Shown: one piece after another, positions 8,809 through 19,100 of the stretch
Layout: the number at the start of each line of letters is the position of its first letter
Position numbering within the stretch: the stretch's first letter is position 1
Assembly (NCBI RefSeq): GCF_002994745.2
Contig: NC_037091.1
Coordinates: forward strand, 25,611,789 to 25,675,788
From: Rosa chinensis
Lineage: Eukaryota; Streptophyta; Magnoliopsida; Rosales; Rosaceae
Direction: 5' to 3'
Length of the DNA stretch: 64,000 nt
Position numbers and translations under genes: made by a program
Notes under the pieces: model-generated
Databases searched by the model: none
What the model was told of the DNA's origin: nothing
Seen by the model: only the letters and a program-made list of their open reading frames with translations

Positions 8809-11800
8809 ATGGCTACACGATCAGGGAGAAACTTCAGAGGGCGTCTGACTGACAACCAGCGAGATGGTTTGTTACTAAAGATTGTTGAGCAACTTGAATC
8901 GATGGACACTCGGAGTGAATCAATGGACACTCGGATCAGAAAGTTAGAAGATCGTGGGAAAGCTTCCGCAACTGATAAGGCAGATAAAGAAGAAGATACT
9001 ATAGTTGAGGAAACCAACACTGATGACAAAGAAGAGCAGGCCCAGAACAAGCAATCTTTTGGGGATTGGGTCAAAGAATACCTTGAGCTTAGTAGTGTGC
9101 CTGACAAAGTGGATACTGCTGGAGATATTACCAAGAAAGTTAAGGTTGAAGTGCCCGATTTCGAGGGGAAAACTGACCCTACTGTGTTTTCAGATTGGCT
9201 TGCTAGAATCGAGGAGTACTTTGATTGGTATGACATGGATGATGAACGGCGAGTGAGGTTTGCTAAGATGAAACTGGTGCTCTTGGCAAAAGTATGGTGG
9301 GCTGGTGTTGAAGGTGATATTATGAGATTGGGACAACCACCAATCAGCTCTTGGCAAGAGATGAAGGCCAAGTTACGTGAGAAATACATGCCACCTAATT
9401 ATCTTGACAAACTGTGCGATAAGCTCACTGCTCTCAAGCAAGGCAGCATGTCAGTATCTGAGTATATGCAGAAGTTTGACGAGTTAAAGACAAGGAGTCA
9501 GATTTTAGAAGACTCTAGACAAACTCTTGCAAGGTTCAAGGCTGGTTTGAGACCTGACATAAAGATGGAGATGATTCGACAACCAGTGTACAGCGTAGAA
9601 CATGCTTTCCAAGTTGCTTTGGACTTGGAAGAATATTTGGGTTACACCACAGTGAGGAAATCTGGGAGTCAGGGTAATGACACAGCTCAAAGAAAATATT
9701 TTGAGGCTGCTGTTAAGACAAGGACAGGAAACCCATCATTCAATCGAGCACCAGATTCTAAACCCTCTTCTTCAAAGGCCATTGAATCAAGGGTTTGCTT
9801 CAAGTGTGGGCAACCAGGTCACATGGGATATCAATGTCCAAAGAAGAATCTGCATATTGGAATAGAGCAAGAGGCAGAACCAGAGCATGAGGCGGGAAAC
9901 AATGACTTCGACTATGGGGAATACGATGCAGATGATCTCGAGGAAGAAGACCATGACACTTCCCTTTCCTCTGTCGTGAGACGTGTGTTAGCAGCTCCAA
10001 AAACGGGGGGAGAAGACTGGCGTCGAACAGCTATTTTTCAAATGTTAGTTCGTTGTGGGGATAAAGCTCAGAAGCTAATTATTGATGGCGGTAGTTGTAT
10101 GAATGTTGTATCAAGCTCAACGGTTGAACGCCTTAAACTTCAAGCACAACCACATCCACAACCATACAAGGTAGCTTGGATTGATAGCACTCAAATTCCA
10201 GTAACTCAACAGTGCCTTGTTTCGCTTTCTTGTGGTGACTACACTGATTCTATTTGGTGTGATGTGGTCCCCATGAAGGTAGCTCACATTCTTCTGGGAA
10301 GGCCATGGCTGTTTGATCGGGATGTGAACCATAATGGTAAAGAAAATACATATTCTTTCCTGTTCAACAAGAAAAAGGTGGTCTTGAAGCCAATGCAAGC
10401 TGCTGAATTGGCAAAGTACAAGGGAAAGGCATCTAAAGGCGTAGGGAGTAACAAGAAATCTCTTCATATTCTCACAAAGAAGAAATTTCAAGTAGAGAGT
10501 GAAGAAGCTGGGGTCATATATGCCGTAGTAGCAAAAGAAACTGCGGGAATCACCGCTGTCCCTAATTCTCCAGTTTGCCCAGAAAATCCGGAGTTAACCG
10601 AATTATTATCCAGTTTTTCAGATTTGGCTCCAGAGGAGTTGCCTAACGAGCTTCCCCCTATGCGTTCTATTCAGCATGCCATAGATTTCATTCCAGGCTC
10701 ACAATTGCCTCATCTTCCAGCCTATCGCATGAACCCGAGTGAACATGCCGAACTCAAAAGGCAAGTAGATGAATTATTATCTAAGGGTTTTATTCGTGAC
10801 AGTCTCAGTCCCTGCGCTGTTCCAGCTTTGTTAACACCTAAGAAGGATGGTAGTTGGCGCATGTGTATTGATAGTCGCGCTATCAACAAGATTACTATTA
10901 AGTATCGATTCCCTATTCCGCGGCTCGATGACATGTTGGATATGATGGCTGGTTCAAGTCAGTTTTCGAAACTCGACCTAAAAAGCGGCTACCACCAGAT
11001 ACGGATTAGGCCTGGAGATGAATGGAAGACTGCGTTCAAGACAAGGGATGGGTTGTATGAGTGGTTAGTGATGCCATTTGGTCTCTCCAACGCACCTAGT
11101 ACGTTTATGCGGTTTATGAATCAGGTATTACAACCCTTCATTGGTCGGTTCTTGGTTGTCTACTTTGACGATATCTTAATATATAGCAGAACAAGGGAGG
11201 AGCACCTCAATCACTTGGGGCAAGTTCTGAGGGTTCTTCGTCAAGAGAAGTTGTATCTAAACCTGAAGAAGTGTTCTTTCATGAAGCCAAGTGTTGTATT
11301 TCTGGGATTTATTATCTCCTCTGCAGGTGTTGAGGTCGACCCAATTAAGGTTAAAGCAATTGTGGAGTGGCCAGTTCCTAAAACTTTGCAAGAGACTCGA
11401 AGTTTTCACGGTTTAGCAACTTTCTACCGACGCTTCATAAGGAATTTCAGTACGGTAATGGCACCTATTACTAATTGCATGAAGGCTGGTCAGTTTCAAT
11501 GGGACAAAGCAGCATCTCTAGCATTTGAGGCTATCAAGAGGAAAATGATTAAAGCTCCAGTCCTAAGCCTTCCAGACTTTACAAAAGTATTTGAGGTCAC
11601 TTGTGATGCGTCTCATGTAGGAATTGGAGGTGTATTAAGTCAAGAAGGGCATCCTGTTGCGTTCTTCAGTGAGAAATTGAATGAAGCTAAAAAGAGATAC
11701 TCCACCTACGACAAAGAATTTTATGCAGTAATCCAAGCACTTCGGTATTGGCGATACTACCTCATACCAAAAGAGTTTGTTTTATTCTCTGATCATGAGG

Positions 11801-13578
11801 CACTTAAGTATATCAACTCCCAAAAGAAGCTCAGTCACCGACATGGCAAGTGGGTCTCCTTTCTACAAGAGTATTCTTTTGTTATCAGGCATAAATCTGG
11901 AGCTGAAAATAAGGCTGCTGATGCACTCAGTCGAGTGACTTACCTTTTAGCCTCTACAGCTATTCAGGTCGTGGGGTTTGAATCATTCAAAAGGGAATAC
12001 TCAGTGTGCAAGGATTTCAGCAGCATATATGCTGACTTCGTGGCAGGGCAGGGCAGGCAATATACTGATTTTTCTCTACATGATGGGTATTTATTCAAAG
12101 GTACAAAGTTGTGCTTGCCCGACACATCTGTTCGTGAACAAGTGATCTGGGAACTGCATGGTGGTGGTGCGGCTGGTCATTTTGGCAGAGACAAGTCTAT
12201 TGCCATAGTAGAAGACCGATTCTATTGGCCCAGCTTAAAACGGGATGTTGCCAAGGTTATTTCTCAGTGCAGGACCTGCCAAGTTTGTAAAGGTAGGAAG
12301 AAGAATGCTGGGTTGTATACTCCATTACCAGTACCGCATGAACCATGGCAAGACTTGAGTATGGACTTTGTACTTGGATTACCAAGAACAATCCGAAGCA
12401 ACGACTCCATTTTTGTCATCGTTGATCGTTTCTCCAAAATGGCTCACTTTGTTCCTTGTTCCAAGACTTCCGATGCGGTACACATTGCTAAGCTTTTCTT
12501 TCAAGAAGTTGTACGACTTCATGGGTTGCCTAAAACTATTGTTTCAGACCGCGACGTGAAGTTTACCAGCTATTTCTGGCGTACCCTATGGAAATTACTT
12601 AATACGAAGTTGCAGTTTTCCTCAGCTTTCCACCCACAAACTGACGGACAAACAGAGGTTGTTAACCGAAGTCTGGGCGAATTGCTCCGCTGTTTAGTTC
12701 GTGATCATGGAATTAGCTGGGACCAGGTTCTCCCTATGGCTGAATTTGCCTATAACAGTTCTAAAAATCGATCCACTGGCCGTAGCCCCTTTGAGATAGT
12801 GACTGGACTACTTCCTAGAAAGCCAATTGATTTGATTCCTTTGCCACTTGAGGCACGTCCTAGTGCTGAAGCTGAGTCTTTTAGTAGTCATATTCGCAAC
12901 ATTCATGATGACGTTAGGCGCAAAATTGCCTTGAGCAATGAAGGCTACAAGGCACACGCTGATTTAAGGAGGAGGCTTGTTGTGTTGAATGAAGGTGACA
13001 TGGTCTTGGTCAGGATCAAGCCTGAAAGATATACTCCTGGCATTTCTAAGAAACTTCATCCTAGAACTGCTGGTCCATACAAAGTTTTGAAGAAAATCAG
13101 TGATAATGCCTATGTCCTTGATTTACCTGAAGATATGGGCATCAGTAATGTTTTTAATGTTGAGGACCTCACCTTGTACCCTGGTCACACTAACGATACA
13201 GATGCCACACCCATTGTTCAGTATCCACGAGCACCCTGCTCGAGAGAGACCATAGAGGATATTGTTGATCATCAGATTGTATCCACCAGAAATGGTGGAT
13301 ATCAAAAGTATCTCATCAAATGGCAGCATCGTCCGCTTTCTGATTGTACTTGGCTTACTGATGCAGAGCTGCAGCATTTAGACCCTGATCTGTACGACCG
13401 ATTTCATGCTTTTAACTCGCCGGGGTCGAGTTTTTTCAAGCCAGGGGGAGATGATGGAGGATCTACATGGCAGAGGCCATTGAAAGTCTATAAGAGACGT
13501 GGCAAAGAAGGTTCCAAGGCTCAAGCCTTGATCTGGCACTCAGTAGGTGATGGTGTGTCAACATGGGAACTTGACTGA
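8809..13578 (+). CDS. Chromovirus gag-pol polyprotein (intact, 1589 aa)
   Basis: A single frame encodes Gag, protease, reverse transcriptase, RNase H and integrase. Domains seen: Gag core about residues 110-280; CCHC zinc knuckle CFKCGQPGHMGYQC (330-343); protease motif IIDGGSC (Asp426); reverse transcriptase with KLDLKSGYHQI and YFDD (785-788); RNase H starting TCDASHVGIGG (Asp933); integrase with HHCC zinc finger (about 1117-1165) and D,D35E triad Asp1186, Asp1247, Glu1283; chromodomain near 1480-1540 (EDIVDHQIV...YLIKWQ...CTWLTDAEL). The last 40 or so residues are encoded inside the 3' LTR. The start is the first ATG, 11 nt after the PBS. All catalytic residues are present, so the element could be autonomous. 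The chromodomain would direct integration toward modified chromatin (family knowledge). Confidence 0.97.
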   Translation: MATRSGRNFRGRLTDNQRDGLLLKIVEQLESMDTRSESMDTRIRKLEDRGKASATDKADKEEDTIVEETNTDDKEEQAQNKQSFGDWVKEYLELSSVPDKVDTAGDITKKVKVEVPDFEGKTDPTVFSDWLARIEEYFDWYDMDDERRVRFAKMKLVLLAKVWWAGVEGDIMRLGQPPISSWQEMKAKLREKYMPPNYLDKLCDKLTALKQGSMSVSEYMQKFDELKTRSQILEDSRQTLARFKAGLRPDIKMEMIRQPVYSVEHAFQVALDLEEYLGYTTVRKSGSQGNDTAQRKYFEAAVKTRTGNPSFNRAPDSKPSSSKAIESRVCFKCGQPGHMGYQCPKKNLHIGIEQEAEPEHEAGNNDFDYGEYDADDLEEEDHDTSLSSVVRRVLAAPKTGGEDWRRTAIFQMLVRCGDKAQKLIIDGGSCMNVVSSSTVERLKLQAQPHPQPYKVAWIDSTQIPVTQQCLVSLSCGDYTDSIWCDVVPMKVAHILLGRPWLFDRDVNHNGKENTYSFLFNKKKVVLKPMQAAELAKYKGKASKGVGSNKKSLHILTKKKFQVESEEAGVIYAVVAKETAGITAVPNSPVCPENPELTELLSSFSDLAPEELPNELPPMRSIQHAIDFIPGSQLPHLPAYRMNPSEHAELKRQVDELLSKGFIRDSLSPCAVPALLTPKKDGSWRMCIDSRAINKITIKYRFPIPRLDDMLDMMAGSSQFSKLDLKSGYHQIRIRPGDEWKTAFKTRDGLYEWLVMPFGLSNAPSTFMRFMNQVLQPFIGRFLVVYFDDILIYSRTREEHLNHLGQVLRVLRQEKLYLNLKKCSFMKPSVVFLGFIISSAGVEVDPIKVKAIVEWPVPKTLQETRSFHGLATFYRRFIRNFSTVMAPITNCMKAGQFQWDKAASLAFEAIKRKMIKAPVLSLPDFTKVFEVTCDASHVGIGGVLSQEGHPVAFFSEKLNEAKKRYSTYDKEFYAVIQALRYWRYYLIPKEFVLFSDHEALKYINSQKKLSHRHGKWVSFLQEYSFVIRHKSGAENKAADALSRVTYLLASTAIQVVGFESFKREYSVCKDFSSIYADFVAGQGRQYTDFSLHDGYLFKGTKLCLPDTSVREQVIWELHGGGAAGHFGRDKSIAIVEDRFYWPSLKRDVAKVISQCRTCQVCKGRKKNAGLYTPLPVPHEPWQDLSMDFVLGLPRTIRSNDSIFVIVDRFSKMAHFVPCSKTSDAVHIAKLFFQEVVRLHGLPKTIVSDRDVKFTSYFWRTLWKLLNTKLQFSSAFHPQTDGQTEVVNRSLGELLRCLVRDHGISWDQVLPMAEFAYNSSKNRSTGRSPFEIVTGLLPRKPIDLIPLPLEARPSAEAESFSSHIRNIHDDVRRKIALSNEGYKAHADLRRRLVVLNEGDMVLVRIKPERYTPGISKKLHPRTAGPYKVLKKISDNAYVLDLPEDMGISNVFNVEDLTLYPGHTNDTDATPIVQYPRAPCSRETIEDIVDHQIVSTRNGGYQKYLIKWQHRPLSDCTWLTDAELQHLDPDLYDRFHAFNSPGSSFFKPGGDDGGSTWQRPLKVYKRRGKEGSKAQALIWHSVGDGVSTWELD
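13440..13451 (+). promoter_or_regulatory. Polypurine tract of chromovirus
   Basis: GCCAGGGGGAGA abuts the 3' LTR start TGATGG, the expected place for plus-strand priming. It lies inside the coding frame (FKPGGDDGG), so the PPT is also codons. Confidence 0.85.
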
Positions 13579-13956
13579 TTTGGGATCAGCAAGTATTTGG
13601 AAAGTTTTGGAAAGTTTTATGATTTCTTTTCTTATTAGGATTCGTTTTATTCTTAGGAGATATTTTTAGGGAATCTTCTTATGCCTAGGGATGTTAGGAT
13701 TACTTGGTCCTAATTGTTCAAGGGTTGTTTTAGCTTCTCTATATATTGAAACCTTTGTAGTCTTTTATTTTCAGATTAAGATTAATAAAACTGACAGCGT
13801 TTGCTATCCTTGGTTGTGTGACTCAACCCCTTCCTAGGTGTGACTCCTAGAACCTACTGGTGTGATTCCAGTAGTTACCTTTCTGTTTTTTTAGCCTACT
13901 ACAGATTATCTCTACAGCAACCTTAGTTCTACAGTTTACGTATTGGTCCTGCATCA
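13452..13956 (+). repeat. 3' LTR of chromovirus
   Basis: 505 bp, TGATGGAGG...GCATCA, followed by TSD TAGAG. The first 127 bp contain the end of the gag-pol ORF (stop at 13576-13578). It is nearly identical to the single-copy parts of the 5' LTR. Confidence 0.95.
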
Positions 13957-14320
13957 TAGAGCCTAACTAATATGGTTAAGGAGGAGACGATCATGACTCT
14001 GTAGACACAAGAATTTAATGAAAATAAAATTCATTAAATAATTCGGTCAACACTTGAAATTATGACCGAACAAATTTAATCGGCATGTGGGTCCCACAAA
14101 ATTTGCACGTGGTTTGTGAGTAAGCGAACCAAGCAGACTCAAAGAATGACACGTGACACATATGAAAGGTCCAACGGCAATAAATGAATTTGTTTCGACT
14201 AAATCAATTGATATTAAAACGGATCAATCAAATTAAATTAATTGATTCCGAGCAAAATCAAGCATTAAATGTCGTCTGCTGATTAGATGTCGATTTATTT
14301 AAATTGATAATTAAGACGAA

Positions 14321-14626
14321 AATCAGTCATCAAATTAATTGGCCAACTTCCTTAATAGTCATGATTAAATCAGTTAATTAAGGTTGATTGATTCAATTAT
14401 GCTATTAATGAAATACAATTAAAATCAGTCATCAAATTAATTTGCCAAATTCCTTAATAGTCATAATTAAATCAGTTAATTAAGGTTGATTGATTCAATT
14501 ATGCTATTAATGAAATACAATTAAAATCAGTCATCAAATTAATTGGCTAAATTCCTTAATGGTCGTAATTAAATCAATTAATTGAGGCTGATTGATTCAA
14601 TTATGCTATTAAGAAAAATGCAATTA
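14321..14626 (+). repeat. Three tandem 102-bp repeats in an LTR
   Basis: AATCAGTCATCAAATTAATT recurs at 14321, 14423 and 14525 with period 102. Units contain GGTTGATTGATTCAATTATG. The third copy is the most diverged. It lies upstream of a TATA-like CACTATAAATACC (about 14668), the position of promoter-region repeats in LTR U3. Confidence 0.85.
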
Positions 14627-15089
14627 ATTACGTGTCATCAAGGCATTTCAAATTGGGAGAGACGCCGACACTATAAATACCCCCTCTCAAATCAAGAGAA
14701 GGACTTCAGCCAAAAAAAAGAGAGAAGAAAACACTCTCAAAATTTCAGAAGCCTCCCAATCTCGTGAAGAACCATCAAGCTGCGAAATAGCCGGTTCCTC
14801 ACCAACCTCAAGCCAAAATGTTCGTCACGTGTCAACTCTCGTGACTATCGTACGACTCAAGATCAAGCGTAAAGCCCTTGAGTGAAATTCATCGTCGGAT
14901 ATAGAATCAGAGGATTACCAAAGATTGTAACTCGCACTTAAATTATTAATAAAATTATTATTTTTGTACACGTGTCTGCATTATATTTGTTTTCAGATTC
15001 CCGTGTTTACAAATTGGTGCGCTCGGTGGGATTTCTTTGCCTCTCATCTCCTTCTCCGTAAAACGATTTCAAACCAATCCATTCGAGCA

Positions 15090-16132
15090 ATGGCTTCCAA
15101 GAACACTCAAGCCATCCCGAAAAACAAGTCCAAGCCAACGACCTCGAAATCAAGTAGCAACTCATCTGGTCACGTCACCCGAAGCATCGCAAAGCTTCAG
15201 CCTACAACATTTGTGGCTTTGCCTTCTAAGCCTCGCCAACCAATCATCACACTGGAAAGTTTAGGGGTAGGGAAACATGTCCCTCGAAGTGAAGAGAGAC
15301 AAGCTTCAAATACAAAGTCAAGGGAACGGTCATTCTCACCTGCCTCTGATGACAACTCAAGCACCGAATCATATCATGGAAGTCCTGATGCTGAAGAAAA
15401 TAACACTTCTGGGATGCAGTCAGACTGTACGCCTCGCCCCTTAGCAATGCAAGTCATGATGACTGGGGCAACCACGCTCGAAGAGCAGATAGCTAATCTA
15501 ATGGAGGCGGTTCAAAATCTCACCAATACCGTCGAAGAAAAGGATATGCAGATTGCTCAACTTTGGAGCAGGCTCGAGAAACAAAATGATGAGGATTCTG
15601 CTAGGATTCCATACAAGGACAACAAAGACAAACAAGGAGAAACTTCAAAGGCAAATGACAAGGACAGTGAAAGCCTACTAGGTTCTTTGTCCGTCTAGCA
15701 GCTGCAAGACATGATCAACAACTCCATTAGAGCTCAATATGGAGGTCCCTCTCGTGATTCTCTCACATACTCCAAGCCATACACAAAAAGAGTAGACAAC
15801 TTGATGATGCCATATGGGTACCAACCACCCAAGTTTCAGCAATTCGAGGGGAAGGGCAATCCAAAACAACATATTGCTAATTTTATCGAGACTTGCAACA
15901 ATGCTGGAATGGAGGGAGATCATCTTGTTAAGCAGTTTGTACGTTCATTAAAAGGCAACGCCTTCGAATGGTACACAGATCTGGAACCTAAGTTGATCGA
16001 CAGTTGGGATCAAATGGAGTGTGAGTTCCTGAATCGTTTCTATAGCACGAGATGCATAGTGAGCATGATGAAACTTACTAGTGCCAAGCAATGGAAGGAT
16101 GAACGTGCTGTTGATTACATCAATAGGAAATA
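15090..16132 (+). pseudogene. Partial gag with premature stop
   Basis: The frame starts MASKNTQAIPKNKSK at 15090 and runs to a TAG at 15696-15698. The same type of Gag sequence resumes in another frame (QLQDMINNSIRAQYGG...FQQFEGKGNPKQHIANF) with the retrotransposon Gag core WYTDLEPKLIDSWDQMECEF and AVDYINR. It is then cut off by LTR sequence at about 16133. A predicted coiled-coil-like stretch (TLEEQIANLMEAVQNLTNTV) precedes the stop. Dead and 3' truncated. Confidence 0.75.
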
Positions 16133-19100
16133 TGAGAGACGCGCCCCAGGGTTGCGGGTTTCCCGAGATTTTGTAAATAAATGAGTAGAAGACAAATAAA
16201 AGTAAATAAATAAGAGACTTCAAAGTCCAGTAAAGGACTAAAATCTTAATTTAATAAAGTCAAAGAAAAATACGTCAAGCCGGACCAAGTGCCTCCCCTG
16301 CAAGCTCCCCGACCACCTGCTCGAAACCTGCACACTGTTGTAGGGATGAGCTTTCGTCCTCGCATGCCCAGTAGGGGCCGACCCAACCATGCTAGGTTTG
16401 AAAGATAATATGCTTGAAAATATTTACTACATAATATTGTGCACGTTTATCGAAATTACTTTAAAAAGAGGCAACCACAAACATTTATCTCTTTTATAAA
16501 ACATATGCAGTATGTTTCACACAATTTGGAGCTCCGAGATACTTATCTGCCGGCTATGTAACGTCCCGAACCAGAATTTACTGATTTACTAATCATTAGG
16601 ACGGTAAACGACATTTACTTTCACTTTTATTGTCATTTTAGCACTTTTAGTGGCCCTAAAAGTTGACTTTTTGTTTGGGTCAAAATTTGAGAAAATATTC
16701 TTCATGGAAGTTGTAGAGGACGTTAAACCGAGCACGTGGATAGGTGGTACGTAAAAATTGGAGTTCGTATGCTAAAGTTATAAGCGAAATACTAAAGTTA
16801 CTGTTCATGTGGTAAGTTTCTATAAATAGCCAAGTTACTGTGGTAAGTTTCCATTTTTGGAAACCTACCGGGCTTTCTCTCTCCTCTCCCCCGATCCTTT
16901 CTCCTCTTCAGCCGATTGCTTCTTCCTCCGATTTCTTCCTCCTCCGGCCACCCCACGATGGAATCCGGACATCAGCTGGCTCGCCTCTTCACCCTGGTCA
17001 CGTCTGTGGTGGTGTTTTGCAGCGATTTGGCCGGAATAACTCGATTTTGAGCTGTGAAGGTTACTGTAGCAGTTTGGAGTTTTCATAGATTTCCGGCGAT
17101 TCCGGCCGTCTCCGGCCACCAAACCGGCGTCGAAGGTTCCGTTTTTGTCAATGATCATTTCCCCTAAGGTCTTTCATTTCAATTTGCAGTGTAGAGGTCG
17201 AATTAACGATTTGCAATTTCTAGGGTTCTTGGTTTTTCTGGAAAAATTTCACCAGCTAAATTGGAGTCCTTCAAGGTAAAATTGGAACTTGTTGTAGTTG
17301 TGAAAAATGTTGGGTCTGTTGTGTAGGTGGTGCTGCCAAAATTTGGTGGCCATCGGAGGTGGTGGCCGCCTGCGCGTGGGGCCCACGCGCTGCCACTGTT
17401 GGTGGCGCGTGGAGGTGTGTAGGGCAGTGTTTTAATTCCAGTTTTTAGCCCAATAAATTGTATAAATGTTGTAGTGATTGTATGTGAAGTTTGGTGAATT
17501 TTGGAGGAGTTTGGAATTATTTGTGAATTTTCGAAGTTTGAAGTTTGTGATTGAATTGTTGGAAATCCGGCCGTCGGATATCCCTCGTTTTCGTTGTGGA
17601 ATATGTTAATTGAGAAATTGGTGTTGTGGGAGAGATTTGGGTTGAATTTGAGAAGTAATGGAGATAGGGATTTTCAGGTTTCGTTTAGGTTCGTAATTAT
17701 TTTATCGGATTGCCGTTTATGGAAATATAATTGTGTACAGGGCAATGCCGCGAGCTACGGTTAAATGAAGGAACTCGTTTGCGTGGTCGTCAAATAGTAC
17801 TATGAGTGGACTTTTGTTTTAAATAATGATGCATGCGTTTATTTTCTTGAATTAATGCTTTATTTAATTAACATATTACTTTCCGAGCATATGAATTGAT
17901 ATCGGAATTTGATTTCGATTTATCTCGTGAATTTGCTTTCAATATTGATTTTCATGAAGTATTTATGATTTATACCGGTTGTGAATTTCGGATATTAATT
18001 TGTTATGGTCGGATTCGAATTTATAATTGATGTTGAATTTCGACGAATTATTTTTCCGAGGTGATTTCCGGAATTAATTACATTTCTATTCGATGTTTTG
18101 AGATTTCTGGAAACGTTTTCGAAATGGGATTTCAATGAAGTTATTTCTTATTTATCTATTGACTTTCGGTTTTGGCATTGGGAATGCCTTGATGATGATC
18201 TAATTATTCTTTTAGTGTGTGGGACACGCTGTCGATTTATGTGACTTTCTACGAGAATTTTCGGGTACGGTTGGGAATCGTACCCGTATTTTTGTTTTAT
18301 TCGCGAGACTTATGGGGAAGCCTTACTGATTTTCGATTTTCGTATGATTTTAACCCACCATACCTGGGTAGTCATATTTATTGCTAGCTAGCCTATTAGT
18401 ACTCCTCCCTGCTTACTATATGTTCGTGGGTGAGTAAGAGCAGAGCATGGGATGCTCCAGAGTGTGGGACACTCCGACCCGAGCCTGGGAGGCTCCCTTC
18501 TTTCGTATGGTGAAACTTCTTCCCCATATTTTATCGTTGCTTGACTAGCGGGGCTAGTCCGATTTATCATTTTGGAATTCTTGGATTTAAAGCTAAATGT
18601 GTTTTTCTAATTGTTGCATGCATCGGTTTTTAATGAAATAAATGTGGGAAAGTATGAAATCCTTTTTCTTTTAAATTGTTTATTTTTGTCCACTCACGCT
18701 AACGTTTTTCGTCTACTTTCCCCTGGGCCTTTCGGTTTCTAATGCCCAGTTTGCAGGCGAATTAGTGGAGGTCGGGCGTACATGACATGTGAGGCATAGT
18801 TGTCACTACTTCCGCAGTGTCGGATCCCTTGATCCTTTACTCTTCTTTTAATATCCCTGTGTATAGTTGTATTGCTCTGATAACCTGTGGGATTAGTATT
18901 GTTGAGTTTTGTGTTTTGTGTTATGTGAAAGTAGAGTTGTTGGTAATTGGGAGCAGGGTGGCTCCAGGAGTATAAGGTTGGTTTGCTTGAAGTGTTTTTG
19001 TGTGTTTTACAGGGTTTTGGTTAGTCCATTTTAGAGGTGATTTTGCCGAATTTTTGGTAGAGTTATCCCTAAGGTGGGCCCCACAAGGCCACCTCGGATT

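Larger units (their letters stand above)
7949..13961 (+). mobile_element. Complete Ty3/gypsy chromovirus, TSD TAGAG
   Basis: The element spans 7954-13956 with the 5-bp duplication TAGAG at 7949-7953 and 13957-13961. It has two LTRs beginning TGATGGAGG and ending GCATCA, a tRNA-Met-type PBS, one uninterrupted gag-pol ORF and a polypurine tract. By eye the LTR copies differ at about three positions, so the insertion is young and possibly still competent. The C-terminal chromodomain places it among chromoviruses. The ORF continues into the 3' LTR and the protease motif is DGGS, features I associate with the CRM clade, but that placement needs a tree. Confidence 0.95.
14000..16132 (+). mobile_element. 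Truncated gypsy element: 5' LTR, PBS, partial gag
   Basis: The LTR runs about 14000-15011 (TGTAGACACAAG...GTGTTTACA). It is followed by a PBS-like TTGGTGCGCTCGGTGGGAT (about 15014) and a gag frame from 15090. Gag stops matching the family after ...AVDYINR near 16130, where a different LTR begins. Pol and the 3' LTR are absent. The PBS style resembles the Tat element at 25885, but the lineage is uncertain. Confidence 0.7.
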
